From: Microcebus murinus
Lineage: Eukaryota; Chordata; Mammalia; Primates; Cheirogaleidae
DNA: 64,000 nt
Direction: 5' to 3'
Assembly: GCF_040939455.1 (NCBI RefSeq)
Contig: NC_134108.1
Span: 19,063,501 to 19,127,500, forward strand
Shown: in pieces, positions 36,168-48,227 of the stretch
How the letters are laid out: the number at the start of each line of letters is the position of its first letter
How positions within the stretch are numbered: the stretch's first letter is position 1
The notes under the pieces: model-generated
The model's input: the letters and a program-made list of their open reading frames with translations, nothing else
Told to the model about the DNA's origin: nothing
Databases searched by the model: none
Translations under genes and position numbers: made by a program

Positions 36168-37628
36168 ATGGCAGCAATCAGGCAAAAGGAAGAATTTGGG
36201 TATCCAAATCAGGAAAGAGGAAGCCAAACTATCACTCTTTGCTGATGATATGATTTTGTACCTAGAAAATCCCAAAGACTTTGCCAAGAGACTCCTGGAA
36301 TTGATAAATAAAATTCAGCAAAGTCTCAGGATACAAAATCAATGTACATAAATCAGTAGCATTCCTATACACCAATAACAGTTAAGCTGAGAGTCAAATA
36401 AAAAGCTTGATACCATTCACAATAGTTACAAAGAAAATAAAATATCTAGGAATATATTTAACCAAGGAGGTGAAAGATGTGTACAAGGAGAACTATGAAA
36501 CTGTAAGGAAAGAAATCCCAGAGGACAGAAACAAATGGAAACACATATCATGGTCATGGATTGGCAGAATAAACATTGTTAGAATGTCCATAGTACCCAA
36601 AGTGATTTACAGATTTAATGCAACCGGCATCAAAATACCAATGTCATACCTCACAGATCTAGAAAAATTAATTCTATTCTTAGTTCGGAAACAGAAATGA
36701 GCCTGATTTGCCAAATCCATCTTAAGCAAAAAGAACAAATCTGTAAGCATCACCTTACCAGACTTCAAACTATACTACAAGGCTATAGTAAGTAAATCAG
36801 CATGGTATTGATACAAAAACAGAGACATAGACCGATGGAACAAAAATAGAGAACCCAGATATAAAACCACCTACCTACAGCCAATTGACCTTTGACAAAG
36901 CGGACAACAGTCCACAATGGGGAAAATAAGCCCTATTCGAAAAGTGGTGCTGGGAAAATTGGATAGCCACATGTAGAAAAATAAAACAGGATTCATATCT
37001 CTCATCACTCACAAAAATTAACTCAAGATGGATAAAAGACTTAAATGTAAGTAATGAAACCATAAAAATTCTAAAAGATAATGTAGGAGAAACTCTTCTA
37101 GTTATTTTATGAACAAGACCACAATGGCAATCACAGCAACAACAAAAATGAATAAATGGGATTTTATTAAACTAAAAAGCTTCTACACAACTAAGGAAAT
37201 AATCAACAGAGCAAATGGACAACCTACAGAATGAGAGAAAATCTTTTCAAGTTATACATCCTTTAATAAAGTGCTAAAAATCAGAACCTATTAATACGAA
37301 GAACTCAACAAATCAGCATAAAACAAAGAAACAAAAAACACATTAAAAAAAACATGAACAGAAGCTTTTCAAAAGAAGATAGACAAATGGCCAAGAAATA
37401 TATGAGAAAATGCTCAATATCACCAATCATCAAAAAAATGCAAATTAAAACCATGATGAGATATCCACCTCACTTACCTCTGTTAAAATGGCTTCTATTA
37501 AAAAGTCTAAAAACAATAGATGCTAGCATGGATGCAGAGAGAAAGGAATGCTTATACATTGTTGGTGGGACTTCAAATTAGTACAACCTCTATGAAAAAC
37601 AGTATGAAGATTCCTCAAATAACTAAAA
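36168..37628 (+). mobile_element. Inverted 5' portion of the same L1 (ORF2)
   Basis: Forward L1 ORF2 from the reverse-transcriptase core to the late ORF2 region. It starts just upstream of 'ctctttgctgatgatatg', encoding the FADD catalytic motif. It continues through 'atattgttagaatgtccat'-type ORF2 sequence, 'gtacaacctctatgaaaaac', and stops at 'aaataactaaaaatag'. That point is only a few bases, in L1 coordinates, from where the reverse 3' segment begins. This order is the signature of twin priming. Frames are broken by several mutations. Confidence 0.8.
36190..36700 (+). pseudogene. L1 ORF2 reverse-transcriptase remnant
   Basis: Part of the L1 ORF2 reverse-transcriptase domain. The FADD motif is visible near 36236-36251. 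Downstream a 97-codon open stretch (36407-36700) contains '[20 protein letters not shown]' and '[20 protein letters not shown]', typical of the ORF2 thumb and post-RT region. Upstream stops and frame changes make it inactive, and it lacks the endonuclease domain. Confidence 0.7.
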
Positions 37629-37638
37629 ATAGACTTAA

Positions 37639-39045
37639 CATGAGGCCAGGGTTTATCGACAGCATATTGCCCCTGTTTTTGCAACTAGTCGCAACTAGTT
37701 GGTGTGGAGAGAAGCACGTTGCCAAATGTACTGTAATGCTCTGGATTTCCTTTTATTGTAATTTCAATTTCAAGGGCTTGTTGGTACCTTTGAACCTCTC
37801 ATTGAGACAATTGCATTTCAAGCCTACTTGTTTATTTATTTATTTTTGGTACAACTACTTAGATTACAGCACAGCTGATCCCAGTGGTAGAAACTGTACA
37901 GCTGAAGAGTTTGGGTTATGTGACCACGGAAAGTAGAGTGGGTAATTTCATCTTACTGTAATTGTCGTGGAATTAAATCTCAGATAAATCATGGGAGGGG
38001 GAGGAATTTGCATCTTATCAAGTTGGTATCAATTAACTTACCTTGGTGGTTTGGTGGTTACTTGTTAGCAGCACCGTCTTTAGAGAGAAATCTTTGTTGG
38101 AAAAAGGAGCTATCTATAGGTGAAGCTGTGAAAGAGAAAATTTATCTTTGCCTTTCTTCCACTGTCATTTTCAAAAGCTGCTTCTTTCCTGGGGTGATTA
38201 TTTTATTTACTGACACTAATGATATTGAAGATGACTGTAATAACTGTTATAAATAATTTTAAATTCTTACAATTTAGTCTTTATTCATTATTTATTAGCC
38301 TCGTAGATCTCATGCTGTCTTTAATTTTCACATACTCAATCATTTTCATGGTGGAAGCTGAGAATAAAGAAAGCTAAGGGACTTGGCCCAAATGACAATC
38401 AAGACATGGAAACTGGGATGAACCCAGGATTTATTTACTGACTATTGGCTTCCTAGGGCCACCTACTCAGTTCTGGTCTTTCTGGATAGTGCTTTAGGCT
38501 CCAGGCATTGCTTGTCCACCTTCTCTCTTGACTCCTATCACAACCACCTCCCAGATTGATTGCCAATTGTCAGGGATGAGAAAATTAATTCACACTGGGA
38601 CTGATTGAGATTGATTCATTTATATATTTTATAAAAGTTATTGATGACTTCTTTTTACCAATTTTGCATGCCTCTGGATTATAAAAATTAAGAGGCACAG
38701 AGAAGCTCCTGGCTCACCGGTATATACCCTGGATAAATAATAACCATCTATTATCTCTCTCTGCTGTAAATCCAATTTACCAATAACAATGCTGTTATAA
38801 TGGAATTTGAGGCTCCTGATCACCAGCCTTGTAAAAGTATAAAGAGGGATGTGTGTATGTGTCAGGGGGTGGGGCTTTGGGAAGAGAAGTGGTCCAGGGA
38901 ACCCCAGGACCTGTAAAACATGTTTTGCTTCTGCATCAGTCTGATCCTGTTAGAAGAAGATCCACTTTAGACTGTTATCATGTCTAAAATAGTACTAACT
39001 TGAAATTTTGTCAAGTTTCATCTCTTATTAAAATCTAAGTTCAGA
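37639..39045. other. No recognisable repeat or gene
   Basis: Repeat-poor sequence. It contains the duplicated 10-mer 'gcaactagt(c/t)' near 37680-37700 and 'ttatttatttattt' near 37831. Short frames of 75-140 codons have no domain. Confidence 0.4.
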
Positions 39046-40005
39046 TAAAAAATGAGCAAGGAATAGGACTAGAAATTTCTAAAAAGAAGACATACAAATG
39101 GCCAACAGGTATGTGAAAAAAAATGTTCAAAATCACCAGTCCTCAGAGAAATACAAACTAAAACCACAATAAGATAGCATCTCACACCTGTAAGAATGGC
39201 TAGCATCAAAAGCCCAAATGGTAACAAGTGGGGTTGACAGTGTAGAGAAAAGGGAACCTTCGTATACCGTTGGTGGGAATATAAATTAGTACAGACATTA
39301 TGGAAAACATTGTGAAGTTTCCTCAAAAAATTAAAAATAGAACTACCACACGATCCAGTGATTCTACTTCTGGATATCCAAAGGAAATTCAATCAGCATG
39401 TTGAAAAGATATCTGTATTTCCATGTTTTCTGCAGCATTATTCACAATAGCGAAGACATGGAATTAACCTAAGTGTCTATCCACAGATGAATGGATAAAG
39501 AAAATGTGGTATATATGCACAACAGAATACTGTTCAGCACATAGAAGGAAATCCTGTCATTTGTGACAACCTGGATGAATCTGGAGGACATTATGTTAAA
39601 TGAAATAAGCCAGCACAGAGAGAAAAATACTGCATAATCTTACACGGGGAATCTAAAAAAGTTGAACTCATAGAAAAAGGTGGAATGGTGGTGATCAGAG
39701 GCTGGAGAGGCAGGAAAGGGATATGTTGGTAAAAGGATATAAAATTTTGGTTAGGAGGAATAAGATCAAGAGATATAATATAACATGGTGATTAGAGTTA
39801 ATCACAATGTAATATATTCATGAAAATTGCTTAATTTTAGGTGATCTCACTACAAAAAAGTGAGAAGTACATTAGGTAATGCACATGTTAATTAGCTTGA
39901 TTTAGCTATTCCACAGTGTATACATCTTTCAAAACAACATGCTGTACATAATAAATATATACAATTTTTATTTGTCAAAACATAAAAGAATAAATAAAAT
40001 AAAAA
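39046..40005 (+). mobile_element. 5'-truncated L1 3' end (L1MA/L1PB-like)
   Basis: Late ORF2 through the 3' UTR: 'agaagacatacaaatggcca', 'ccgttggtgggaatataaat', 'cattattcacaatagcgaag', 'gaatggataaagaaaatgtg', 'gatcagaggctggagaggca' and 'tgctgtacataataaatata', then an A-rich tail. ORF2 frames are interrupted. It is an old primate L1, not one of the short lemur ones. Confidence 0.85.
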
Positions 40006-41736
40006 ATGTAAATTCTGAAATATAACCTAATAAGTTAGTTATCTTCAACAGCATTTAGAATCACAACTTTAGTAAAACATAAGGTAACAAGACCTTTTCA
40101 TCTTGAGATTTTATGTGTTTTCTGTTACCTTCTCTCTACTTCTTTCTGCAACCATATAGTTGTGTTATATTTCAGCTAACTTCTGGCAGAAAATGAACTG
40201 GGAGATTACTCTCAAAATATATAATTTATGAATTGAAATACTAAATAAAACACTGTTGCAAAGATATGATGCTTGCATATTTAGAAACATCTTTTTGTGT
40301 GTGTAGTGAAATATGCACAGATAATATTGTCATATTGTCTAATATTGTCATACTTTTATTTTCTATTTTGATATGAATGCATCATTCCACTAGAAATAGA
40401 ATAGAACCCATGCATAACATGATTTGCTGAGCTGAAGGTCTTCAGGTTTGCTTTTTTACATGACTGTGTATGCTGTGTATGATATTTCCATATATATACC
40501 ACTGGACTTTCTTAAATGGTTATGATACATAAATAAAACGATAAACCCAATAATGCACCCAACAAGTGCATTGTAAATATTTTGAACATGTTCAAAGAGA
40601 GAATGGAAGTCAGAAATGTGAGCTGCTATGTGATATGGTTGCATATATTTTTAAGGAGAGGAAGGTCAGTTTTTTTCAGCAAACAGGTGATGGTCACTCC
40701 AAGGAGAATATAACCTTGGAGATGTAAAAAGATGAGCAGAACACTTGAAGGTGGACGCTTCTCAATGTTTCCAGGAAGTTTTCATAGGGCTTGGTGCCAA
40801 AGGCTGCTCTCAAGTTGCTAAATGGGCTCGTTCTTTTTCCTGTACAGCATTACTTTATATTTATAAGTGCTTCTCCCCCTTCTCCTGCTACCTCACTTCC
40901 CAGAGCTCTAAATACTTTCTGCTTTCTAAATACTCCCTTATTAACCTTAAAGCAGTGGTGAGGCCAGCAGGGGAATTTGGAAGGGCTATTCATCTTCTGA
41001 GCTCGGAAAATTCTATCACATCAGGGTCAAGTAACTTTGGTAAGATCTCTGCTCATCAGAAATAAATTTATACCTGCTGGCTTTGCACAAGGAAATGAGA
41101 AAAAAACTAAAATACATCAGTAGGAGCGAACCCTTCTTCCCCCCAGATGAATTGAAGAGTGTTCTGTAGCTTGTCAGTTGAAGGTATCTCCTTAGGCACA
41201 CAGTCTGAGGCCTCAGGAATCTTGGCAGGCTTTTTATCATATCTTCTACTCACAGCGATCATTACTGGTTAAAAATATAGCCCTGGGACAGAAATCTAAT
41301 ATGTAAAAATTTGTTTGTTTGGTTTTTATTTAATAGAGTGGCTGTAACTGTAGAATACAAGGTATAAGCAGATAAAGAAGTCACTGAATCTGGAAATAGA
41401 TTATGTATGCATAAAATGCTATGACAATGAAAAAAGGTTAATGTGACTCAATTAATTTCCTCCATTACAGAGCCTTTGTCTTTGTTAGGCTGTCCCTTGG
41501 TTAGGTAGGCACAACGGGTCTGAGCTGTTTACATCAGAAAGGTCAGGAGACTACTTATGAGAAAACAAAAGAATAAATCTAGAAGGTGAGAGGGGAGAAA
41601 GAATAGATGAGAGAGCTAAGTCAAGCCAGGTCAGAGCAACAGATTGGGCTCCTGGCCTTGTTTTATGTGATACATAAATACATACACTGATGAATATGTT
41701 GTCTATGTAGAAATATATGCACATACACACAACTAT
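40006..41736. other. No recognisable repeat or gene
   Basis: AT-rich with no clear repeat signature. A 106-codon frame at 40745-41065 has no domain. Confidence 0.4.
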
Positions 41737-41754
41737 CTATGTGTGTGTGTGTGT
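41737..41754. repeat. (TG)n microsatellite
   Basis: Nine TG units, preceded by CA/TA-rich alternating sequence and followed by a GA-rich tract 'gagagacagagagaaagaaa'. Confidence 0.8.
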
Positions 41755-42314
41755 GATTCTTGAGAGACAGAGAGAAAGAAAGATAATTTTAGAGATTTTA
41801 TTTGTAAAGTAAAAATTTAATTCCCCTATTTGCTTTCAATACTTTTTGGGTTTTGACTCGGGGTTTATTTTTAATCCACACTGATAAGTGCTACAAAGTA
41901 AGCTTAGTTTTATCAAACTGAACCATATGACATTGCTGATTTTTATAAGTTAAATATGGTCATATGTGGCCATTTTTTTCCTGGCTCAATCTAATTTATG
42001 CACCATATTAGATTTGGATTTAGCTAGTTCATGCACAAAGGCTGGCTTAAGTGTTCTAAGCAGAGGAAGCCACATGCAGAAAGGCTTGGAGGAGGGGAAG
42101 GCAGGCATGGCCAGTCCTGTCTCCTGTGGCGGTTACAGGGTTATCAGTGTGCGGAGCAGAGGATGAGCTGACGCCAACGTTGCTAACATACTTTGTATGT
42201 GCTTTCTTGTGGACACTATGCCAAACACTGATAGAACGGTTCCCATCACAACCTCATAAAGATCCTATTGAGCAGATGCTATTATTGTTTCCACCGACTG
42301 TTGAAGAAAGGAGC
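41755..42314. other. No clear feature; possible ancient repeat
   Basis: The part near 42050-42110 ('gccacatgcagaaaggcttg') has the look of the same ancient repeat as at 61-63 kb, but it is too short to call. Confidence 0.3.
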
Positions 42315-42434
42315 CTGTGATTGTTAATTTTGTGTCAACTTAGCTAGGCTATAATGCTAAGTGGATGTGATTAACATGTGAATTATTGGATTTTGAGTAA
42401 AGCAGACTACTCTTCATAGTGTGTGTTCCCCACA

Positions 42435-42757
42435 TTTTAAGTGATGGAAATGTTATCCCCAAACTCATATGTTGGTTGGAGTTTGGGCCTTTGGGAGGTA
42501 ATTAGGATTAGATAAGGTCATTGTTGTGGGCCACCACAGTGGGGCTGGAGGCTCTATAAGAAGTACACCATTCCTTTCTCACCATGTGATGTCTTCTGCC
42601 ATATTATGAGGCAGTAAGAGACCCTCACAAGAAACTGGTGGCTTGATATTGGACTTCCCAGCATTCAGAACTGTGAACTAAATAGAGTTTTTGTTTATTA
42701 CAAATTGCTAAGTCTGTGGTATTCTGTTATAGTATCAGAAAATGAACTAAGACACCA
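42435..42757 (+). mobile_element. MaLR LTR (MST/MLT1-like)
   Basis: LTR wording in order: 'atccccaaactcatatgttg', 'gggcctttgggaggtaatta', 'ctataagaagtacaccattc', 'caccatgtgatgtcttctgc', 'ttggacttcccagcattcag', 'gtctgtggtattctgttata'. It sits inside the MLT2-type LTR. Solo LTR only. Confidence 0.8.
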
Positions 42758-42780
42758 ATTCCTTACAATAAATCTACCTG

Positions 42781-42827
42781 CCTATTATCTATCTATCTAG
42801 CTAGCTATCCATCCATCCACCCATTCA
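42781..42827. repeat. Compound (TATC/TAGC/CATC)n microsatellite
   Basis: 'tatctatctatctagctagc' then 'tatccatccatccaccc', located where MLT2 LTRs commonly carry a simple repeat. Confidence 0.85.
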
Positions 42828-43041
42828 CCCTGTTGGTCTTTTTCCCTAGAGGACCTTCACTAACACGGAGCCTTAGGTCAGGAAGCAGGAATATTTTTTT
42901 TTTTTTATTTCGGCATATTATGGGGGTACAGATTTTAAGGTTTCAATAAATGCCCATTTCCCCCCCTCCCCCCAAAAGTCTGAGTCTCCATCATGACCAT
43001 CCCCCAGATGGTGCACATCTCATTCATTATGCATGTATATA

Positions 43042-43062
43042 CCCGCCCCCCTCCCCCCTCCC
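43042..43062 (-). other. G-rich tract of the L1 3' UTR (G4 motif)
   Basis: Four C-runs of 3 or more on the plus strand (G-runs on the L1 sense strand) with 1-nt loops. Such polypurine G-quadruplex motifs are a known feature of mammalian L1 3' UTRs. Confidence 0.7.
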
Positions 43063-43118
43063 ACCTGCCCAATACCCTATTACTGTAGTACCTATGTGTC
43101 CACTTAGGTGCTACTCAG

Positions 43119-43483
43119 TTAATACCAGTTTGCTGGAGAATATATCTGGTGCTTGTTTTTCCATTCTTGGGATACTTCACTTAGTAGTATGGGTTCCAGC
43201 TCTAACCAGGAAAATATAAGATGTGCTATATCACCATTGTTTCTTAGAGCTGAATAGTACTCCATGGTATACATATACCACATTTTATTAATCCATTCTT
43301 GGATTGATGGGCACTTGGGCTGTTTCCACAGCCTTGCAATTATGAATTGTGCTGCTATAAACATTCGAGTGCAGGTGTCTTTTTTGTAGAGTGTCATTGG
43401 ATCATTTGGGTAGATGCCCAGCAATGGGATTGCTGGATCAAATGGTAGATTCACTTGTATCGCTTTAAGGTATCTCCATATTG
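43119..43483 (-). pseudogene. L1 ORF2 C-terminal fragment, frame intact
   Basis: Encodes the cysteine-rich C-terminal end of L1 ORF2. Seen on the minus strand are 'LPFDPAIPLLGIYPNDP', 'WINKMWYMYTMEYYSALRN' and a stop at 43119 after 'YSPANWY'. No in-frame stop occurs in the ~110 codons present. It cannot be functional because the endonuclease and reverse-transcriptase domains are lost by 5' truncation. Confidence 0.8.
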
Positions 43484-43569
43484 AGGAAGCAGGAATATTG
43501 TAGAGCAGGGACGGAAACTCAGGTTTCTCTGAGTCTGAAGTCCATACTTTTAATCATTACCTCATACTA

Positions 43570-43755
43570 CCTCCCCTCACTTAGTTTTCATCATAGAAAG
43601 TTTCATTGTGTATTTCCATCATTTGTGTACGTGTTTGTTTCCCCTACTAAGCTATAAGCTCAAGAGAGCAAGAACTCTTGTATCCCCAGCATGCAGCACA
43701 GTACCTATCACGCAGTGCTGCTCAGTACATACTTGCTTTAGAATTTGGAACAAAA
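43570..43755 (+). mobile_element. L2 LINE 3' end
   Basis: Classic L2 tail: 'cccctactaagctataagct', 'caagagagcaagaactcttg', 'tatccccagcatgcagcaca', 'gtacctatcacgcagtgctg' and 'ctcagtacatacttgc'. Confidence 0.75.
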
Positions 43756-44597
43756 GATTCATGGTAAGGTCCTTTGAAAACTGTAAAGCACTATAGCACT
43801 ATAGAGATATGAGGTCTTACTCATATTATTAGTTTTGTAGTAAAATATATAATTCTTATACAATAGTTTATAAACAAATATAGAGTGTGTATACCTAAGA
43901 GTCAGATTACATGTGCCTAAGCCAATATGAACTTCTAAGCCAGTATTTTTATTATTATTTGATATTTTTTTTACCCTTTGACATCAACAGACAATGAAGG
44001 ATTATTTCCAGGACAAAAAAATAAAACAATATTTTTCCGCTTAACAAAGGAATAGAGTAGTAGCTATCACAAATCATTTTCTTTCATCCAGTATCAAAAC
44101 CAGGATGGCAAATTTCTTTACTTTCCCCTTTAGTGTCATTAGGGTATCTGCTTTATTTAGGGGTATAATATTAGGTATTCTCTGGGACTTTTCTACTGTG
44201 CCCAGTGTACTAAGCCACTAACAAACCAGAAATTCAAGTTCTCCATATTTCAGCAGAAATTCCTGGGTCCAAAGCCAACCTTGGTATTTGCTTATCACTC
44301 AAAGTTACTGTTTTGCCTAAATTTTAGGATCTTTGGGTTGCTTGTTTTTATTTTTATTTTTTTGTATGTGTGTGCTTGCTCAGCAGTGCATTAAAAATGA
44401 TTCCCAGGAAAATATTTTGTCTGTCTTAATCAGGAAAGTCATTCAAGGTATACAACCTGTCATATTGTTGAAAACAGAAGTCGAAATCAAATTTTTTCAT
44501 ACCACTTTTTACTCAGACTTCTGCTGAGGATATTTGACTTAAAGGCATGAAATCTACTCAAACATAGAATTCTGGGTAGGTGAGTTGACTGAGTATA
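43756..44597. other. No recognisable feature
   Basis: AT-rich. The 8-mer 'gcactata' is duplicated near 43788-43803. No gene or repeat family recognised. Confidence 0.45.
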
Positions 44598-45038
44598 CAG
44601 TTGACCCTTGAACAACATGAAGGTTAGGGAACTGGTCTCCTACCCCACAAAATAAAAAAAATCTGTATAACTTTTGATTCCTCAAAAACTTAACTGTTAA
44701 TAATAGCCTGCTATTGACTGGAAGCCTTACTGATAATATAAACAGTTGATTAACACAAGTTTTATATGTTATATGTATGATATACTGTATTTTTACAGGG
44801 TAGGCTAGATAAAAGAAAATGTTATGGAGAAAATTATGAGGAAGATAATATGTATATACTGTTCTTTAAGTAAAAGTGGATCATCAATAATGGTCTTCAA
44901 CCTTGTCTTTATGTTGAGTAGGCTGAGGAGCAAGAGGAAGGGTAGGTTGGTCTTGCTGTCTCTGGGGTGGCAAAGGTGAAAAAGTTCACATAGAAGTGGA
45001 CCAGTGCAGCTCAGTCCTGTGTTATTCAGGTTCAATTG
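44598..45038 (+). mobile_element. Tigger-type MITE, complete
   Basis: A 441-bp DNA element flanked by TA (44596-44597 and 45039-45040). The terminal inverted repeats are 'cagttgacccttgaacaaca' and 'gtgttattcaggttcaattg'. The interior has 'gactggaagccttactgata', 'aagtggatcatcaataat' and 'ggtcttgctgtctctggggt'. It belongs to the same family as the element at 62.4 kb, in the same orientation. Confidence 0.85.
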
Positions 45039-45040
45039 TA

Positions 45041-45600
45041 TTTAGGGAATTCCTTGAGTTGGAAGTTGAAAGTGTCTGGGAGCGAAGAATATCCCTATAC
45101 CCTCTGAGGGTTTGATAATTGAGTTTATGGAATAAACTGGTAGCAGGCAGATTAACAGGAGAAAGGGTTTACAAATTCATTATGTGCACAGGGTTTCATA
45201 TGAAAGAAAAGTGAATACCCCAAAACACAGTGGGATCTAGAAGCTTATATACCCTCTTCGTAGGTGAGAGTGGAGACAACTTAGAGGGAAGTAAATGATT
45301 TGGGGGGAAGGGGAACGAGCCCTCAGAAGAATTAGTGCCAGCCTGTGACATAATCTGCTTAGGAGTAGCGCCAACCTCCACTCTCCTCTCTAGTGATCTG
45401 AGTTAGTCACCCCTGGTTCATGAAATTTCTGGGGAGGGCACTCATGACAATTGAGTCCCTTTTGGAGAGTCTGTCTTTGGGCAGATAAGGGGAGTTCAGA
45501 GAAAGTCTCTCCCTGCATTTGCTATTCCCCATGTGCCCTCAGTGAGAGGTCACCAGCATATCAAAGCAGCATATTTTGAGGTGGCATTTCTGGAATGTCT
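45041..45600 (+). repeat. Probable LTR-like repeat, unassigned
   Basis: Repetitive-looking block: 'cagattaacaggagaaaggg', 'gggatctagaagcttatata', 'gcctgtgacataatctgctt', 'gagtctgtctttgggcagat' and 'gcagcatattttgaggtggc'. I believe it belongs to an ERV-related repeat but could not place it. No retroviral genes seen. Confidence 0.4.
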
Positions 45601-46429
45601 TCAGAAGCTACACAAGCATATACCGCTTTATGAGTTTCCCTGTTGTACTACACTGTGCCATGCATAGGGGATTCACAGTAACTAAGTTAGAAGGCCCCTT
45701 GAGTCATTCCTACCTCCATCAGCTGTTACTCAGGTATTACAGATCATGTCAGGGAAGGTTATGGAGAACATATGAGATAGCAGCAGAGAAACAGCGGCAC
45801 ATGGCTTTGCAAAACTTCCTAGCACTGCTATGCCACATACACTGCCTTTCGCTCTGGGACAGAGGACCTTGTGACCATGAGTTTGTGCTAGGAAGGGCAG
45901 ACTGGCCATCAGAAGGCACCATCTGGGACAGCTTGCCCAGATGTAATTTCCCTTAGCAATTTTTCTATGCTTGGCTCTGTTACCATAATGGATAGGTTTC
46001 AATCATCTGTTTCTTGGGAATATTTTATAATATCAGTGTTTACAGTGTTAGACTTTTTTTGCAAGAACCTAAGAAGTGTGACAATTTATTGCCAGTGAAT
46101 TTGAAAAATAAAATATTCCCTTGCTCTGAGCTCTTAGCTCAGTTCTGCCTCATGAATACCCTGTTTCAATTACTTGAGTCTGGAGCCAACTGTATGTAAA
46201 TAAAATTCTGACATGAAATTACATCATTGCAAGTAAAATGCCTTGCTTAAATCATAAAAACAATTTTAGGTTTCTAATTCTTCAAGAGTGTCATATTGCT
46301 TTATACCATTTTGCAATAAAATCTAGGCTTGTAAATTCTAAAGAAAAAAATAAGGATGGCATTTGAAATAAAATCATCTTTTGTTTTATTTAAATCTAAC
46401 AGTTAATACATCTGAAAAAATGAGTGGGC
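45601..46429. other. No recognisable feature
   Basis: A 126-codon plus-strand frame at 45576-45956 and a 90-codon frame on the opposite strand overlap, without domains; not called. Confidence 0.4.
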
Positions 46430-46672
46430 TGGGCCTCGTAGTGTCTGTGGCTTACAACACATACACTTTTATCATGTCTAAGGGCTGTAGCTTCTTGCTG
46501 TGTAATTTTGCTTGAAGGTTCTCCCATTATCTTTGAGGAATTTTCTTGTACAATAGCAAGAGAGAACTATTAATAAAAGCAACATTTAGGCAGGTATCAA
46601 ACCAGATATCGGTGTCTTTCTTCCTCAATGTAGTTTATACAGTAAAAATTCTCAATATAATTTTATGGGTTG
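46430..46672 (+). repeat. Copy A of a diverged local duplication
   Basis: Homologous to 48228-48460. Shared landmarks are 'cttgctgtgtaattttgct', 'acaatag/aac...agagagaacta' and 'gtaaaaattctcaat'. Identity is roughly 70 percent by eye with small indels. Same orientation. Confidence 0.7.
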
Positions 46673-47846
46673 TATTATTGAACCCACTACACAGGACTTC
46701 AGGTGAGAGAGATTTTTGTCCATTTAGGCAAGTCAGGGAAAGCTTCCTGAAGGACATGACATTTACATTGATCTTGAAGAATGAATGCTAGTATCAAGAA
46801 ACTGGTATTTTCTTAGCTGTAGAATTTCCTCTAGGAAATGCCTTCTTTTGTTTGATGGGCGCTCTGATTATTTCTTTTGGGGTGAGGACTGAGACCACCA
46901 AAGTGCAGGCTTGTGTATCAGGCTTTTGATTTACTGAGTAGGGCAAGCAAAGTGAGTATGAGAGCTGGATTTAGCTTTTAGGAAAACAAAGAGGATTTTT
47001 AAGGCAGCAAAGGGCAACAGAGGGGAAGAAAGATGAGGTGTCTCCAGAGGCTTTTAGGGGAAAAAGAAGAGGGATCAATGGCCATCAATTTGGGTTTGGG
47101 GTGAGTGTTGCTGCCATGTGAATATTCTTTTCTGTCTTTCCATGACATCTTTGGTGAAATATCCATTTATTATTAATATATTCTGGAATTAGACCTACCA
47201 ATGTCCTGTTTCAAGGCTGTTCTGATTTAAATACACAGGCGGCACCCAGGTACCTCATCACAGGCTGGTTCCCAATAGATAGAAATAGGAAGATACTTTG
47301 CGTAGTCATCTGGGCAGGGACAAGTAAATGTTCTCAGGGAAGAGTAGAGGGCAATACTTTCCTTATTTGGGCTCTTACTAGAAAATAGAGAACAAATGCT
47401 TGAAGCTACTATTTCTCACATGTGTCTAAAGTGCAAATAAACTGGGTTCTTGATTGGAAGCTCATGACAATATTATAGAAGAGACACACAAGAAAGAAAG
47501 GTTGGCACACCTTTGTGGATTCTTGTCGAGAGTCATGAGGATGGGTGGCCATCCACCTGGAGAAAGAAATAAAGAGCAGGATTTAACTGCAACCTGGGGG
47601 AGTGTGAAAGAAAGTGATCAAAACAAATGCTGGACAAATAATCTGGAGCAAAACCATGAAAGGCCTTGGAATGTCAGAATCAAGTATTTGGATCTCATAT
47701 GTTAACAAAAGAAAAAAAGAAAGTCATAGAATATTTGTTTTGGGGTGATTATTTGGACTTATTAAATAAATTTTTATTACTTCTAAAACTAATGCATTCA
47801 TCATATAAAACCAAATAATATGGGAAAAGCATTAAAAAAGAAAATA
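46673..47846. other. No clear feature; fragments of an ancient repeat
   Basis: Phrases such as 'cagggaaagcttcctgaagg' (46735-46754) and 'aaaggccttggaatgtcaga' (47658-47677) match the ancient repeat seen at 61-63 kb, suggesting a decayed plus-strand copy. No gene. Confidence 0.35.
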
Positions 47847-48213
<367 letters not shown>

Positions 48214-48227
48214 ACATCTTGATAATC

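Larger units (their letters stand above)
42315..42872 (+). mobile_element. MLT2-type ERVL LTR, split by a MaLR LTR
   Basis: The left part 'gattgttaattttgtgtcaa' and 'ttttgagtaaagcagactac' matches the 5' half of MLT2-type LTRs. The right part 'accaattccttacaataaat', a microsatellite and 'ctagaggaccttcactaaca' match the 3' end of the same family. A different LTR lies between them. The middle part of the MLT2 is missing. No internal retroviral genes. Confidence 0.65.
42896..43483 (-). mobile_element. Young strepsirrhine L1, 5'-truncated
   Basis: Reverse L1 with poly-T head, 3' UTR end 'tattatgggggtacagattt', C-rich (G-rich on the element strand) 3' UTR, and the end of ORF2. A perfect 16-bp TSD 'aggaagcaggaatatt' lies at 42880-42895 and 43484-43499. 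It is ~590 bp and 5'-truncated. The surviving ORF2 end is still open, implying recent insertion. Confidence 0.95.

Noticed and set aside
42315..42872. Complete endogenous retrovirus
   Set aside because: Only solo LTR sequences are seen; no gag, pol or env remnants lie between paired LTRs.
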